Source: SAR324 cluster bacterium
GTDB taxonomy: Bacteria > SAR324 > NAC60-12
NCBI GenBank assembly: GCA_015231825.1
Contig: JADGAV010000044.1
Coordinates: forward strand, 1-39,314
Direction of reading: 5' to 3'
Length of the DNA: 39,314 nucleotides
A program made the translations under genes and the position numbers. The notes under the pieces are model-generated. The model was not told the DNA's origin, made no database searches, and worked only from the letters and a program-made list of their open reading frames with translations. Shown piece by piece: positions 17,368 through 24,938 of this stretch. Positions within the stretch are counted from its first letter, which is position 1, and the number at the start of each line of letters is the position of its first letter.

Positions 17368-18429
17368 TCACGGAGAAATGGAAGGAACTATGTCAAAAGG
17401 GTTGAAATGTTGGATCCGCAGTTGAACCTTTTCATTGATCTGCCAGTTTTCTCTAGAAGACACACGGGTATGCACCCGGGTCCCTGATTTCAATTTAATC
17501 GTCAGGCTGCTTTGATCCCCGCCAAATTCGATGTTTTCAATCACCCCATTCGCGGTTTGCTCATTGGATTGGGGATTGATGATAAAATCTTCAGGGCGCA
17601 CCAAAACAGGATCCCACTCTGCCTGCGGCATTGGAGAAATTCCGGAGGAAAGCGTCTTTCCCAGAATCTCTTGAACATCTTCCATTGAAAGAAAATTGGA
17701 TTCTCCCACAAAAGAAGCCACCCAGGGAGAAACCGGTTTATGGTAAATTTCTGCAGGACTGCCTTCCTGGACGATTTTTCCTTTTTGAAAAACAAGCAGC
17801 CGATCCGCAAAAGTAAACGCTTCCATTTGATCATGAGTGACCAGGATCACACTGACTTTGGCTTTTCTTAATATTTGATAGAGCTCTTTTCTCAGTTGAA
17901 CACGCAATTTGGAATCCAGGCTGCTGAAGGGTTCGTCGAGCAGAATCAATTCAGGATTGGGTGCAAAGGCCCGTGCCAGCGCCACACGCTGCTGCTCGCC
18001 ACCAGATATTTCATGCGGCATTTTATCTTCATAACCCTGAAGCTCCAACAGCTCCAGCATCTCTTTGATTCGCTGCTTTTTTTTGGAAGACCTCCCTTTC
18101 AGTCCGAAACCAATGTTGACTGCCACAGACAGGTGGGGAAACAAGGCAATATTTTGAAACACCATCCCCAAATTTCGTTTTTCAGTTGGACGAACACGCT
18201 TGGAATCAGAGACCCGTTCACCATGCAGTGAGACCTGTCCGGAATTCATTGTTTCCAGGCCGGCAATGATCCGCAACAGGGTTGATTTTCCGCAACCAGA
18301 CGGACCCAGTATCGCAAGAAATTCCTGTTTTTTCAGTTTTAGACTGACATTGTCCAATACCGTGACCTGCCCGAACTGTTTGGAAATCGATTGACAATCT
18401 AAAATGCTGGTCTCAGCCCTGGTCTTCAT
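17368..18429 (-). CDS. FbpC/PotA-type ABC transporter ATPase
   Basis: A 353-residue ATP-binding subunit of an ABC importer. Walker A GPSGCGKST (42-50), Q-loop Gln92 in MVFQNIALFPHL, signature ISGGEQQRV (141-149), Walker B LILLDEP (161-167) and the H-loop His199 are all intact. A C-terminal TOBE-like beta domain (about 240-345) marks the CUT1/ferric-iron/polyamine group, and the Q-loop and signature context resemble FbpC most. No permease or binding protein gene is in the window, so it is an orphan ATPase here. Iron import would fit the neighbourhood (a DtxR-family regulator and an MmsF-like gene), but molybdate, sulfate or polyamine transport cannot be excluded. Confidence 0.85.
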   Translation of the reverse strand: MKTRAETSILDCQSISKQFGQVTVLDNVSLKLKKQEFLAILGPSGCGKSTLLRIIAGLETMNSGQVSLHGERVSDSKRVRPTEKRNLGMVFQNIALFPHLSVAVNIGFGLKGRSSKKKQRIKEMLELLELQGYEDKMPHEISGGEQQRVALARAFAPNPELILLDEPFSSLDSKLRVQLRKELYQILRKAKVSVILVTHDQMEAFTFADRLLVFQKGKIVQEGSPAEIYHKPVSPWVASFVGESNFLSMEDVQEILGKTLSSGISPMPQAEWDPVLVRPEDFIINPQSNEQTANGVIENIEFGGDQSSLTIKLKSGTRVHTRVSSRENWQINEKVQLRIQHFNPFDIVPSISP

Positions 18430-18494
18430 AAGAGTTCTCTATTTTGTTCCGGGCGAACTGCGTCCACCCCCCAAATTCCCGTCAACGTTGCTCT

Positions 18495-18617
18495 AGTACT
18501 CTGTCAACGTTATATTGTCTAATTTAAAATTAGGGGTCATGCACTTTTTTGTTACCTGTCGTTCCACGCCGGCCCCTAATTTTCAAATTGGACAGATTAA
18601 AAGTGACGATGTACTAA
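18495..18617 (+). repeat. Dispersed palindromic repeat, copy with core in orientation A
   Basis: A 123-base element. Outer arms (TAATTTAAAATTAGGGG left, CCCCTAATTTTCAAATTGG right) are imperfect inverted repeats. The core contains CACTTTTTTGTTAC and CGTTCCACGCCGG. The copy at 23011-23147 has the same outer flanks in the same order (CTCTGTCAA at the left, AGTGACGATG at the right), but its core is the reverse complement. It sits alone between divergent genes. Confidence 0.75.
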
Positions 18618-18706
18618 TTGATTGACCTGCTACTCAGAATTTTTCTCTGTACAAATTCCTCAATTTGCGGTACCTGTAATATCGATTGCGTAACCCGGTT
18701 TTAACT

Positions 18707-18736
18707 CCTCAACTGCTTGCAGTTGGAGGTTTTTTT
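18707..18736 (+). terminator. Strong hairpin with T7 before the MmsF-like gene
   Basis: CCTCAACTG pairs with CAGTTG-G-AGG (one bulged G) around a CTTG loop and is followed directly by seven T. It looks like a complete Rho-independent terminator on the plus strand. No plus-strand gene lies upstream, so it either ends a short unrecognised transcript or attenuates the MmsF-like gene, whose ATG is 74 bases further on. Confidence 0.65.
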
Positions 18737-18809
18737 ACGCGAGCCGCTATCGGTTTTGAAAGGAAAACCCGATCGGCTCCAAAGTTCAAAGAGATTTCAG
18801 GAAAAAGTG

Positions 18810-19127
18810 ATGGAAATACCTAAATTGACGGCGCAGACGATTCGCCTCTATGTTTTAGCAGTTCTCAGTTATATGGGTCCCTTATGTTTCGTGCCCTTGA
18901 TGGTGAAAGACAGTGAATTTGTTCACTTTCATGCCAAACAGGGCCTGGTCTTGTGGGCAGCAAGCGTCGTTGCTGCAGTGACGGTCTTTGTACCAGGTGT
19001 CGGTTCGGGAATCGCCCTGTTTCTGAGCATTGCCATTGTCGCATTTTCCGCCACCGGGGTGCTCTCAGTAGTCTTGAAAAAGGACTGGAAACTGCCTCTT
19101 GTCTACACGATGTCCAGCGCGATTTAA
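18810..19127 (+). CDS. mmsF-like: MamF/MmsF-family magnetosome membrane protein
   Basis: A 105-residue membrane protein with three hydrophobic segments. It aligns throughout with the MamF-like protein encoded at 36496-36822. Shared landmarks are LSYMGPLCFVPL at the first helix, FVHFHAKQGLVLW near 37-50, and a closing DWKLPLV. Members of the family (MamF, MmsF, MamF-like) are tightly bound magnetosome membrane proteins, and MmsF controls magnetite crystal size and shape in Magnetospirillum. The ATG at 18810 is chosen because AGGA lies eight bases upstream and the protein then starts like the family. An open frame continues upstream to 18717 but overlaps a terminator-like hairpin. It lies about 4 kb outside the main cluster and on the opposite strand. 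Confidence 0.87.
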   Translation: MEIPKLTAQTIRLYVLAVLSYMGPLCFVPLMVKDSEFVHFHAKQGLVLWAASVVAAVTVFVPGVGSGIALFLSIAIVAFSATGVLSVVLKKDWKLPLVYTMSSAI

Positions 19128-19169
19128 ACGCCAGGGCCTTTGTCCCGGCCCACTGCTCTCCTGATTCTG

Positions 19170-19214
19170 AAAATCGGGGGACATGTACTTTTTTGTTACG
19201 TGTCCCCTGATTTT
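19170..19214 (+). repeat. Palindromic repeat hairpin 1 between convergent genes
   Basis: Arms AAAATC-G-GGGGACA and TGTCCCC-T-GATTTT with a T-rich loop give a stem of about 17 pairs. It contains the GACATGTACTTTTTTGTTACGTGTC core but lacks the GTTCCACGCCGG part of the larger copies. A lone half-arm (TGTCCCCTGATTTT) follows at 19218. With its neighbour it probably separates the convergent transcripts of the MmsF-like and DtxR-family genes. Confidence 0.75.
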
Positions 19215-19256
19215 CTGTGTCCCCTGATTTTCTTTGCTAAATATCCACTGATTCCA

Positions 19257-19301
19257 AAAATTGGGGGACATGTACTTTTTTGTTACGTGTCCCCTAATTT
19301 T
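19257..19301 (+). repeat. Palindromic repeat hairpin 2 between convergent genes
   Basis: Nearly identical to the hairpin at 19170-19214 (same 27-base centre), here with AAAATT/TAATTTT outer arms. A second half-arm (CTCCCCTGATTTT) runs directly into the stop codon of the DtxR-family gene at 19317. Confidence 0.75.
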
Positions 19302-19316
19302 CCGTCTCCCCTGATT

Positions 19317-20000
19317 TTAAGAATCGGAACAAATTCGCGTGACTTGAATTTTACCGGCAATCTCAAAAGGCAGCGTGACTTGTCCCTGCCGGGATTCGAT
19401 GCTCAGCGAATGGGTCGCGTCTACACGCTCGGTGATGGCATGCACGGACCCGGGAACGATGAATTTCTCATGCAAGTGTTTGAGCAGCTCTTCGGAATCT
19501 TCCAGGGATTCATCGATCATCATAATCTTGACTGACATACCGACTTGCCCTTCATCGAGTGAAAAACTGTTTTGAAAGGAATCCTCGCCAAAACCGGCAA
19601 GGGGAACACCATGTGGACAAAATTCGGGATGTTCCAAAAACTTCGCAAGCTTCTCAACCACTAAAGGTGTCATGGCATGTTCCAGTTGGTGGGCATGTTT
19701 GTGGACTTCATACCAGGGAATGCCGAGAATATCGCAAAGAAAGTTTTCAGATAAATTATGCCGAATCGCCAGGTCTTTAGCCTGTTCTTCACCTTCTTCA
19801 GTCAACAGGATATTTTTCTTTTTGTCAATGAAGACCAGATTGTCCCTCTGCATCCGGCCCAGAGTCGCATGCACCGTGGAAGGACTGCTGTGCATTCGGG
19901 ATGCTAAATGAACCGCTTTGAGGGGGTCTTCTCCTTTTTGAAAAAGATAGATCTCACGCAGATACTCTTCGATGACGACGGAGTTTTTATCCTCTGACAT
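19317..20000 (-). CDS. DtxR/MntR-family metal-dependent transcription regulator
   Basis: A 227-residue regulator with a winged helix (1-75), a metal-binding dimerisation domain (76-140, including HPEFCPHGVPL) and a C-terminal SH3/FeoA-like domain (about 150-225). Such proteins bind Fe2+ or Mn2+ and then repress uptake genes. The DtxR metal ligands are found with exact spacing: His81, Glu85, His100, then His104, Glu107, His108. His104 replaces DtxR Cys102, and Glu12 sits where DtxR has Met10, so metal preference (Fe or Mn) cannot be assumed. GGGAG lies seven bases before the ATG. It is next to the MmsF-like gene and about 3 kb from mamB, so control of magnetosome iron supply is a reasonable guess. 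No operator was identified. Confidence 0.87.
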   Translation of the reverse strand: MSEDKNSVVIEEYLREIYLFQKGEDPLKAVHLASRMHSSPSTVHATLGRMQRDNLVFIDKKKNILLTEEGEEQAKDLAIRHNLSENFLCDILGIPWYEVHKHAHQLEHAMTPLVVEKLAKFLEHPEFCPHGVPLAGFGEDSFQNSFSLDEGQVGMSVKIMMIDESLEDSEELLKHLHEKFIVPGSVHAITERVDATHSLSIESRQGQVTLPFEIAGKIQVTRICSDS

Positions 20001-20359
20001 AATCAGCTCCCTGAATAGTCGACAAGTACGGTGTCACCTATGAATTGATGGACAATCTTTATATTTTTTGTGTCATACCGAGCTTAACGGGTGCGCCAGC
20101 CTGGCCTGATTTTTTTCATGCTTTGCGTCCATCATTTTTAACGGGTACTACTCGATTCCCCTGCACATGAGAAAATAAAACTCCGGGAATTGAATAACAC
20201 TCTAGCAAATTAGTTTAAAATATTCTATGATTTAACCAGTTTTGAATTTCGTGAGGCAGGGTCTCCTTTTTGAATGCCTTGTTCGTTTTCCATGCCCGCA
20301 TGAGTCTTCGGTCTGAAGGAAATATCGAACATTATTAAATCTCAACACGACGGAGCGTC
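20001..20359. other. 359-base divergent intergenic region
   Basis: This must hold the promoters of the divergent DtxR-family and EcsC-family genes. A TATGAT at about 20225 is a possible -10 box for the EcsC gene, with no good -35 partner. No repeat or small gene is visible. Confidence 0.45.
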
Positions 20360-21187
20360 ATGATTGCACAAGAAGCCGCTTTATCCCATTATGAAGAAGA
20401 GCAAATTCAGCGGATCAATGAATGGCAGACGGAAGCACCCTCTGTTTTTTCCAAAACGCTGGAAGCAACCTTATCCCCCATGACCTGGCTGCTAGAAAAA
20501 ATCATTCCGGGCAGCGCGATACAAGGAATTCTCCAGTGTTCGAATGTGGCAGCCGAATGGGTTTCAGATACCGAAGACATTCAACAAAGTGCTCAGGTGA
20601 TGGATATTGAAGAGCTTCGTCAAAAAGATCTCGGTTTATCAGATAAATTGGCAAATGATGTCCATAATTGGGCCATTGGTTTGGCCAGCCTGGAAGGCGG
20701 CGCAAGCGGTGCGGTAGGCTGGTTTGGAATGGCGGTGGATATCCCAACCATCATCACCCTCGCCTTACGAACCATCCACAAAATTGGGGCCTGCTACGGG
20801 TATGAACGAGAAAGCAAAGAAGACGGTGAATTCATTCTTGCAATTTTGTCGGCAAGTGGCGCCAACAATATGGAACAGAAAATAACAGCCTTGACGTCTT
20901 TACGATCGATTGAGAAAATGATTGCCAGTCAAACCTGGGCGGCCCTTTCCCAAAAAGCAGTAGAAAATAAAATCAGTCAGGAAGCTGCCGCGGTTTCCAT
21001 CAAAGCATTAGCCAGTCAATTGGGCGTCAATTTGACGAGAAGGAAAGTGCTGCAGGTGATTCCCGCTGTGGGAGCCGCCGTCGGTGCTTCCGTCAATGCA
21101 TGGTATATCAAAGAGGTGGGATGGACCGCACGACGTGCTTTTCAGGAAAGATGGCTCGTTGATAACAATAAGATCATTAGAAATTGA
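20360..21187 (+). CDS. EcsC-family protein
   Basis: A 275-residue protein with the EcsC layout: an N-terminal helical part, a central glycine-rich amphipathic region (GGASGAVGWFGMAVDIPTII at about 113-132) and a C-terminal hydrophobic part (VIPAVGAAVGASVNAWYI, about 229-246). EcsC proteins are widespread and membrane-associated, and their biochemical role is poorly known. GGAG precedes the ATG by five bases. It is a single gene between non-coding stretches. I see no link to the magnetosome genes apart from position. Confidence 0.85.
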   Translation: MIAQEAALSHYEEEQIQRINEWQTEAPSVFSKTLEATLSPMTWLLEKIIPGSAIQGILQCSNVAAEWVSDTEDIQQSAQVMDIEELRQKDLGLSDKLANDVHNWAIGLASLEGGASGAVGWFGMAVDIPTIITLALRTIHKIGACYGYERESKEDGEFILAILSASGANNMEQKITALTSLRSIEKMIASQTWAALSQKAVENKISQEAAAVSIKALASQLGVNLTRRKVLQVIPAVGAAVGASVNAWYIKEVGWTARRAFQERWLVDNNKIIRN

Positions 21188-21335
21188 AGCAAGTATTTTC
21201 CTCATTTATTGTTGATCCACAAATGCTGGAGCGTGAGGTAAAGGCTTCACTGCCAGGCTCTTTGTCCACATAAAATATTGAGATTTTATTCCCTGGAGAA
21301 GAAGAGAGTACGATGGGAAAATTTTAAATCAGGGA

Positions 21336-22487
21336 TCAGGAATCATCCAATTCCAGATGGATGTCGGCATGGTGAATGTCTTTGATCTGTTCCACCAGCC
21401 CGCGGGCTTTTTTCCCGAGGGTATGTACTTCAGCAACCCGCATTTGGGGATCAACGACAATGGCGAGCTGAACGATGAGCTGTTCCTGTAAAAAATGACA
21501 AATCACATGAGAAATAGCTGTGATTTCTGGAAGAGCAGAAAGTTTGTTCCTAATATCCCTTTCGATTTCATTTTGAGGGCGCATCAGAGTGGGATTGGAT
21601 TGATCCAGATCCTCTTCTGCATCAATGTGGATCAGAACTTCATTGATCTGCGGGTTTTGTTCAAGGAGCGCCATCCGCACCCGTTCTCCAATCTGGTGGG
21701 CTGCCGAAACACTGAGCCGGGCATTCACCTGCACATGAAGATCGACCAGACTGTAGGAGCCCATCCTTCGTGTGCGGACATCATGGTATTTTTCGACACC
21801 ATCGATTTTTTTCAATGTCAGATCCAGGGCAGGCAGATCATCTTCCACCGCTTCATCCGTTAATTCTTTGACGCTATCGTAGCCAATCATGATCCCGGTT
21901 TTGACAATCCAGCCTGCCACCAGGATTCCGGCAATAGGATCCATCATGGGATAGCCCAATTGGGCACCGCCGATACCAATCAAGGCAACCACCGAAGAAA
22001 TCGCATCAGAACGATGATGCCAGGCATTGGCAATCAAAACCCGGCTGTTCTTTCGTTTGGCGACAAAGAAAGTGATGTGGTACAGGATTTCTTTCAAAAG
22101 AATGGAAACAACGGCGATCCCCAAAGCAACATTCCCCGGAACCACCTCCTCCTCCACTTGTTCAAAGGCATGAAACGCAATGCCAAGCCCGGCAACAACA
22201 AGCATCAGGGCGACAAAGAGGGCTCCAATGGTCTCAAATTTTCCATGTCCATAGGGATGCTTCTCATCTTTTGGTTGTTTGGCAATGGAAAGAGCCCAAA
22301 GCGTGACCAGATCGGAGAGCACATCCGAAAAAGAATGGCCCGCATCCGCAACCAGTGCGGCTGAATTAGAAAGAGTTCCACCAAGCGCTTTCAGACCCTA
22401 CAAGCCCAGGTTGATAAACAATCCCAGCCAGGTCACATGGGGTGCTTCATTTTCAGAGGCAGATTTTCTTCTGTCGGCATCACCCAT
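21336..22487 (-). pseudogene. CDF cation transporter interrupted by one amber codon
   Basis: The frame from ATG 22487 to the stop at 21336 would encode a 382-residue cation diffusion facilitator but has a TAG at 22400-22398 (codon 30, in the first TM helix: GLFINLGL, stop, GLKALGG). Everything after it is intact: the VADAGHSFSD metal site, HPYGHGKFE, NAWHHRSDAISS and a long cytoplasmic end with two ZT-dimer-like modules. Restart at a GTG (22322) would give a 328-residue protein without TM1 and the first metal-site residues, unlikely to transport. GTG 22499 is an alternative true start. TAG is an ordinary stop elsewhere here (mamE and the cheY-like gene end in TAG), so recoding is unlikely. 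It follows the 112-residue gene by about 35 bases. It would be a third CDF protein next to MamB and MamM. Confidence 0.8.
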
Positions 22488-22523
22488 CTTTTTCAACACA
22501 AGAATGATTCTATTCCGGAATCA

Positions 22524-22862
22524 TCAGGCAAAACTGCCCATGATTTCCCCGGGAACTTCAAACACGCGGCCTTTGACAAACTTGGTTGCCAGCACCTGAA
22601 TCCACTTTCGATCAATTTTGATTTCATCAATTCTGATCTGCACCCCGCCCTTTTCTTCCAAAATCTCATATTGATCGATCAAGACGTTGAGCGGAATTTC
22701 CTCTCCTGTCAATTCAATAGAGAGGGCGGCTGAGTTGTTTTTGAGATCAAGATCGCAATGGAGGAGTTCTCCCAGTTCGTATCCCTGCAGGAAACGGTTC
22801 ACCCCGGATTTAAAATTTTTTTCAATATAGTGATCTAAGACTTCGGTGATGGGTGATTTCAT
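22524..22862 (-). CDS. Hypothetical 112-residue protein
   Basis: I do not recognise this protein. It is soluble, without TM segments or a signal peptide. An N-terminal helix (ITEVLDHYIEKNFKSGVNRF) is followed by alternating strands (ALSIELTGEEIPLNVLI, GVQIRIDEIKI), which suggests a small alpha/beta domain. AGGA lies about ten bases before the ATG. It overlaps nothing and precedes the broken CDF gene by about 35 bases, so the two were probably co-transcribed. A role tied to that transporter is only a guess. Confidence 0.6.
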   Translation of the reverse strand: MKSPITEVLDHYIEKNFKSGVNRFLQGYELGELLHCDLDLKNNSAALSIELTGEEIPLNVLIDQYEILEEKGGVQIRIDEIKIDRKWIQVLATKFVKGRVFEVPGEIMGSFA

Positions 22863-23195
22863 GAGAAAATAATCCTGTGGGGTTCCTTACGTAACAGCAG
22901 GGCCGGGTTACACCCCGGCCAATTATGGCACCGGATCAATTCTCTTTGCTCTGGATCGAACTCGGCTCTACTATAATTCATCGGGGGGTAAACGAGGAGC
23001 GAGGGATACTAGCACTCTGTCAAGGTTATATTGTCTAATTTTAAATTAGGGGCCGGCGTGGAACGACACGTAACAAAAAAGTACATAACAAAAAAGTACA
23101 TGTCCCCTAATTTTCAAATAGGTCAGATTAAAAGTGACGATGAACTAGCAGCCTGTCAATTTTAAATTGATGAGTGGAAAAATTGGGGAGGATGA
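22863..23195. other. 333-base intergenic region after mamB
   Basis: This space separates mamB from the 112-residue gene. It is dominated by a full copy of the dispersed repeat (23011-23147), which can form a long hairpin and may block read-through from the magnetosome operon. No gene is visible. Confidence 0.5.
23011..23147 (+). repeat. Dispersed palindromic repeat, copy with core in orientation B
   Basis: A 137-base element with the same outer flanks as the copy at 18495-18617, in the same order, but with the core inverted: GGCCGGCGTGGAACG leads, and the A-rich part follows. The core also contains a 15-base tandem duplication (TAACAAAAAAGTACA twice), which explains most of the length difference. 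It lies between mamB and the 112-residue gene. Confidence 0.75.
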
Positions 23196-24059
23196 TCACA
23201 CTCCCAGGAATACCTGGACTTCACTTTCTTCTATGGCTTCTTTGACTCCCATTTTGACAGCAAGCGCGATTAAATCTCCCTCATAAATCTTGAGATCAGA
23301 ATCCACCTTGATTCCGATATCGACATAATTGAGTTCTCCGCTTCTTCTTAGTTTCAGAGACAAAATATTAAGAACACCTGGAATGTCGATCACCGTCTGA
23401 TAGACTTCCTGCAATTCGGCAATATCAGGAGAATGGTCAATCAGTCCTTTGAACGAATCAGTGACCAATTCGATCCCGATCCGGACAATCAGGATAGAAA
23501 CCCCCATCGCGCCAATCGGATCAGCGATGGGGAAACCAAAAGTCGCGAAGATGATTCCGATTAGAACTGCGAGAGAGGACATCGCATCAGAACGGTTGTC
23601 CCAGGCATTGGCCATGATGGCGGGACTGTTGTTTTCTCTGCCAACGCAACTTTGATAGCGAAAGAGCATCTGATTTAAAATAATGGAAACCACCGCACCC
23701 AGTATCGCGATCTTGTTCGGGGCGTGGTAGGTGCCATGGTAAATATTAAGGACCGCTCCCACAAATAAATAAAACGCGCCAAGAATCAGAATCCCCCCGA
23801 CAATGGAAGCGGAGATGAACTGAATGTTGCCGAATCCATAAGCATAGCGTTCATTGGGAGACTTGCTGGAAATCTTGATGCTGACCATTGTCACTAAACT
23901 GGCGATCACATCAGCGGACGAGTGCAGCCCGTCCGCGACAAGCGCCGTACTGCCGTAAAGAACCCCCAGTATACTCTTAAACCCTGCTTGAAAAAAATTA
24001 ACAAAAAAGGAATAGTAGGTGACTTCCGTTTTACATTTATAACAGTGTTCGTATCTCAT
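23196..24059 (-). CDS. mamB: MamB, magnetosome CDF iron transporter and vesicle-formation protein
   Basis: A 287-residue cation diffusion facilitator. It aligns with Magnetospirillum MamB from the first residues: a CYKC pair at 6-9, RYAYGFGNIQ at 71-80, and NNSPAIMANAWDNRSD at 143-158. The metal-site Asp50 and Asp154 of MamB are at the same numbers. Six TM helices and a cytoplasmic dimer domain are present. MamB imports iron into the magnetosome and is also needed for membrane invagination. Its start overlaps the mamQ stop by four bases (ATGA), so the two are translationally coupled, and it is the last gene of the operon as in Magnetospirillum. MamM at 27653 is the paralogue with which MamB forms a complex. 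Confidence 0.95.
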   Translation of the reverse strand: MRYEHCYKCKTEVTYYSFFVNFFQAGFKSILGVLYGSTALVADGLHSSADVIASLVTMVSIKISSKSPNERYAYGFGNIQFISASIVGGILILGAFYLFVGAVLNIYHGTYHAPNKIAILGAVVSIILNQMLFRYQSCVGRENNSPAIMANAWDNRSDAMSSLAVLIGIIFATFGFPIADPIGAMGVSILIVRIGIELVTDSFKGLIDHSPDIAELQEVYQTVIDIPGVLNILSLKLRRSGELNYVDIGIKVDSDLKIYEGDLIALAVKMGVKEAIEESEVQVFLGV

Positions 24060-24910
24060 TTATTCGTCTCTACAGGCAGCAGTCGATTGAAAATTTTCGA
24101 TTCCAAAGCAGGCACGTGCTCATACGCTTCGTTCTCGACCTGATAATAGGCATGCCGATCAAAACCAGCCAATCGGGCAATCAGATACCAGGGAAATTGT
24201 GAGATTGCCGTGTTGTAAATCATGATATGATGATTGTGTCTATCCCGTCTCTCTATCAGATGGTTCTCAATTTCCACCAAGTTGTTGATCAACTGTGAAT
24301 AAATATTCAGAAATTTTATGTCTGGGTATTGCTCCACCAGTGCCAGCAGTTTTGACAATGGCAGATCAGACCCGAAAGAAGCCTGCAGGTTCTTGATCAT
24401 TTCCGAGCCTTCCATGCCTGAGCTGAGGGAATCCAAATTGAACTCAGACGATGCAAGTGGTCCCGCCTCAGGCGCGCTCGGCGAAGGAACAATATCCGCC
24501 CTTGAATCTGCAACGTGTTTGACCAATTCAGATTCCAAAGTGGCTTGATTCAATGCAGCATTGACAATGTTATTGAATAAATTAACACGCCTTTGCAAGG
24601 AAGATTGTACCCGGCCTTCAGAAGAAAGAACCTGCTCTTCCAAATTGATAAAGCGGTTGACCCGGTGCACCACGATCACTGAGACAATCAACATCGCGGT
24701 GAAGGAGAATGCCATGATCAATCCCTTGTGCTTGACAGGCGGCATCGGTTGACGCTGCGGTTTTATCTCGTCTTGAAACAAACGCTCCGCCATCTCTTTC
24801 ATGCGGCGGATTCGTTCCTGCCCTTCGTCGCGATAGTCGGGTTCCAGATCTTCTGCAACCCTTTGCGGCGTTCGTTCTTTTCTTCTAAACTTTTTTGCGA
24901 CTTCTACCAT
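24056..24910 (-). CDS. mamQ: MamQ, LemA-family magnetosome protein
   Basis: A 284-residue protein with one TM helix (about 67-83) and a LemA-type helical domain after it. Matches to Magnetospirillum MamQ include QSSLQRRVNLFNNIVNAALNQ (in part), LLALVEQYPDIK, and FPWYLIARLAGF. MamQ is one of the four proteins (with MamI, MamL and MamB) essential for magnetosome membrane formation in AMB-1. The cytosolic N-terminus is long and charged. It follows mamA by 28 bases and overlaps mamB by four, as in the classical A-Q-(R)-B order with mamR missing. No clear Shine-Dalgarno sequence precedes the ATG. Confidence 0.93.
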   Translation of the reverse strand: MVEVAKKFRRKERTPQRVAEDLEPDYRDEGQERIRRMKEMAERLFQDEIKPQRQPMPPVKHKGLIMAFSFTAMLIVSVIVVHRVNRFINLEEQVLSSEGRVQSSLQRRVNLFNNIVNAALNQATLESELVKHVADSRADIVPSPSAPEAGPLASSEFNLDSLSSGMEGSEMIKNLQASFGSDLPLSKLLALVEQYPDIKFLNIYSQLINNLVEIENHLIERRDRHNHHIMIYNTAISQFPWYLIARLAGFDRHAYYQVENEAYEHVPALESKIFNRLLPVETNK

Positions 24911-24938
24911 AAGCGTTTTATCTCAAAATCCTTCAGAT

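Larger units (their letters stand above)
18430..18809. other. 380-base intergenic region with repeat and terminator
   Basis: The divergent space between the ABC ATPase gene and the MmsF-like gene. It holds a full copy of the dispersed palindromic repeat (18495-18617) and a strong terminator-like hairpin (18707-18736). No small gene was found. An upstream in-frame extension of the MmsF-like gene overlaps the hairpin and is not used. Confidence 0.5.

Noticed and set aside
20030..20038. GGTGTCACC palindrome as a DtxR-family operator
   Set aside because: Too short, and no similar site found near the other iron or magnetosome genes.
22398..22400. Amber codon as recoding (pyrrolysine or suppression)
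   Set aside because: TAG serves as a normal stop in mamE and in the cheY-like gene, and the site is an ordinary TM-helix position where Leu or similar is expected.
23011..23147. Repeat units as a CRISPR array
   Set aside because: Copies are dispersed, palindromic and few, without spacers or regular spacing, and no cas genes are present.
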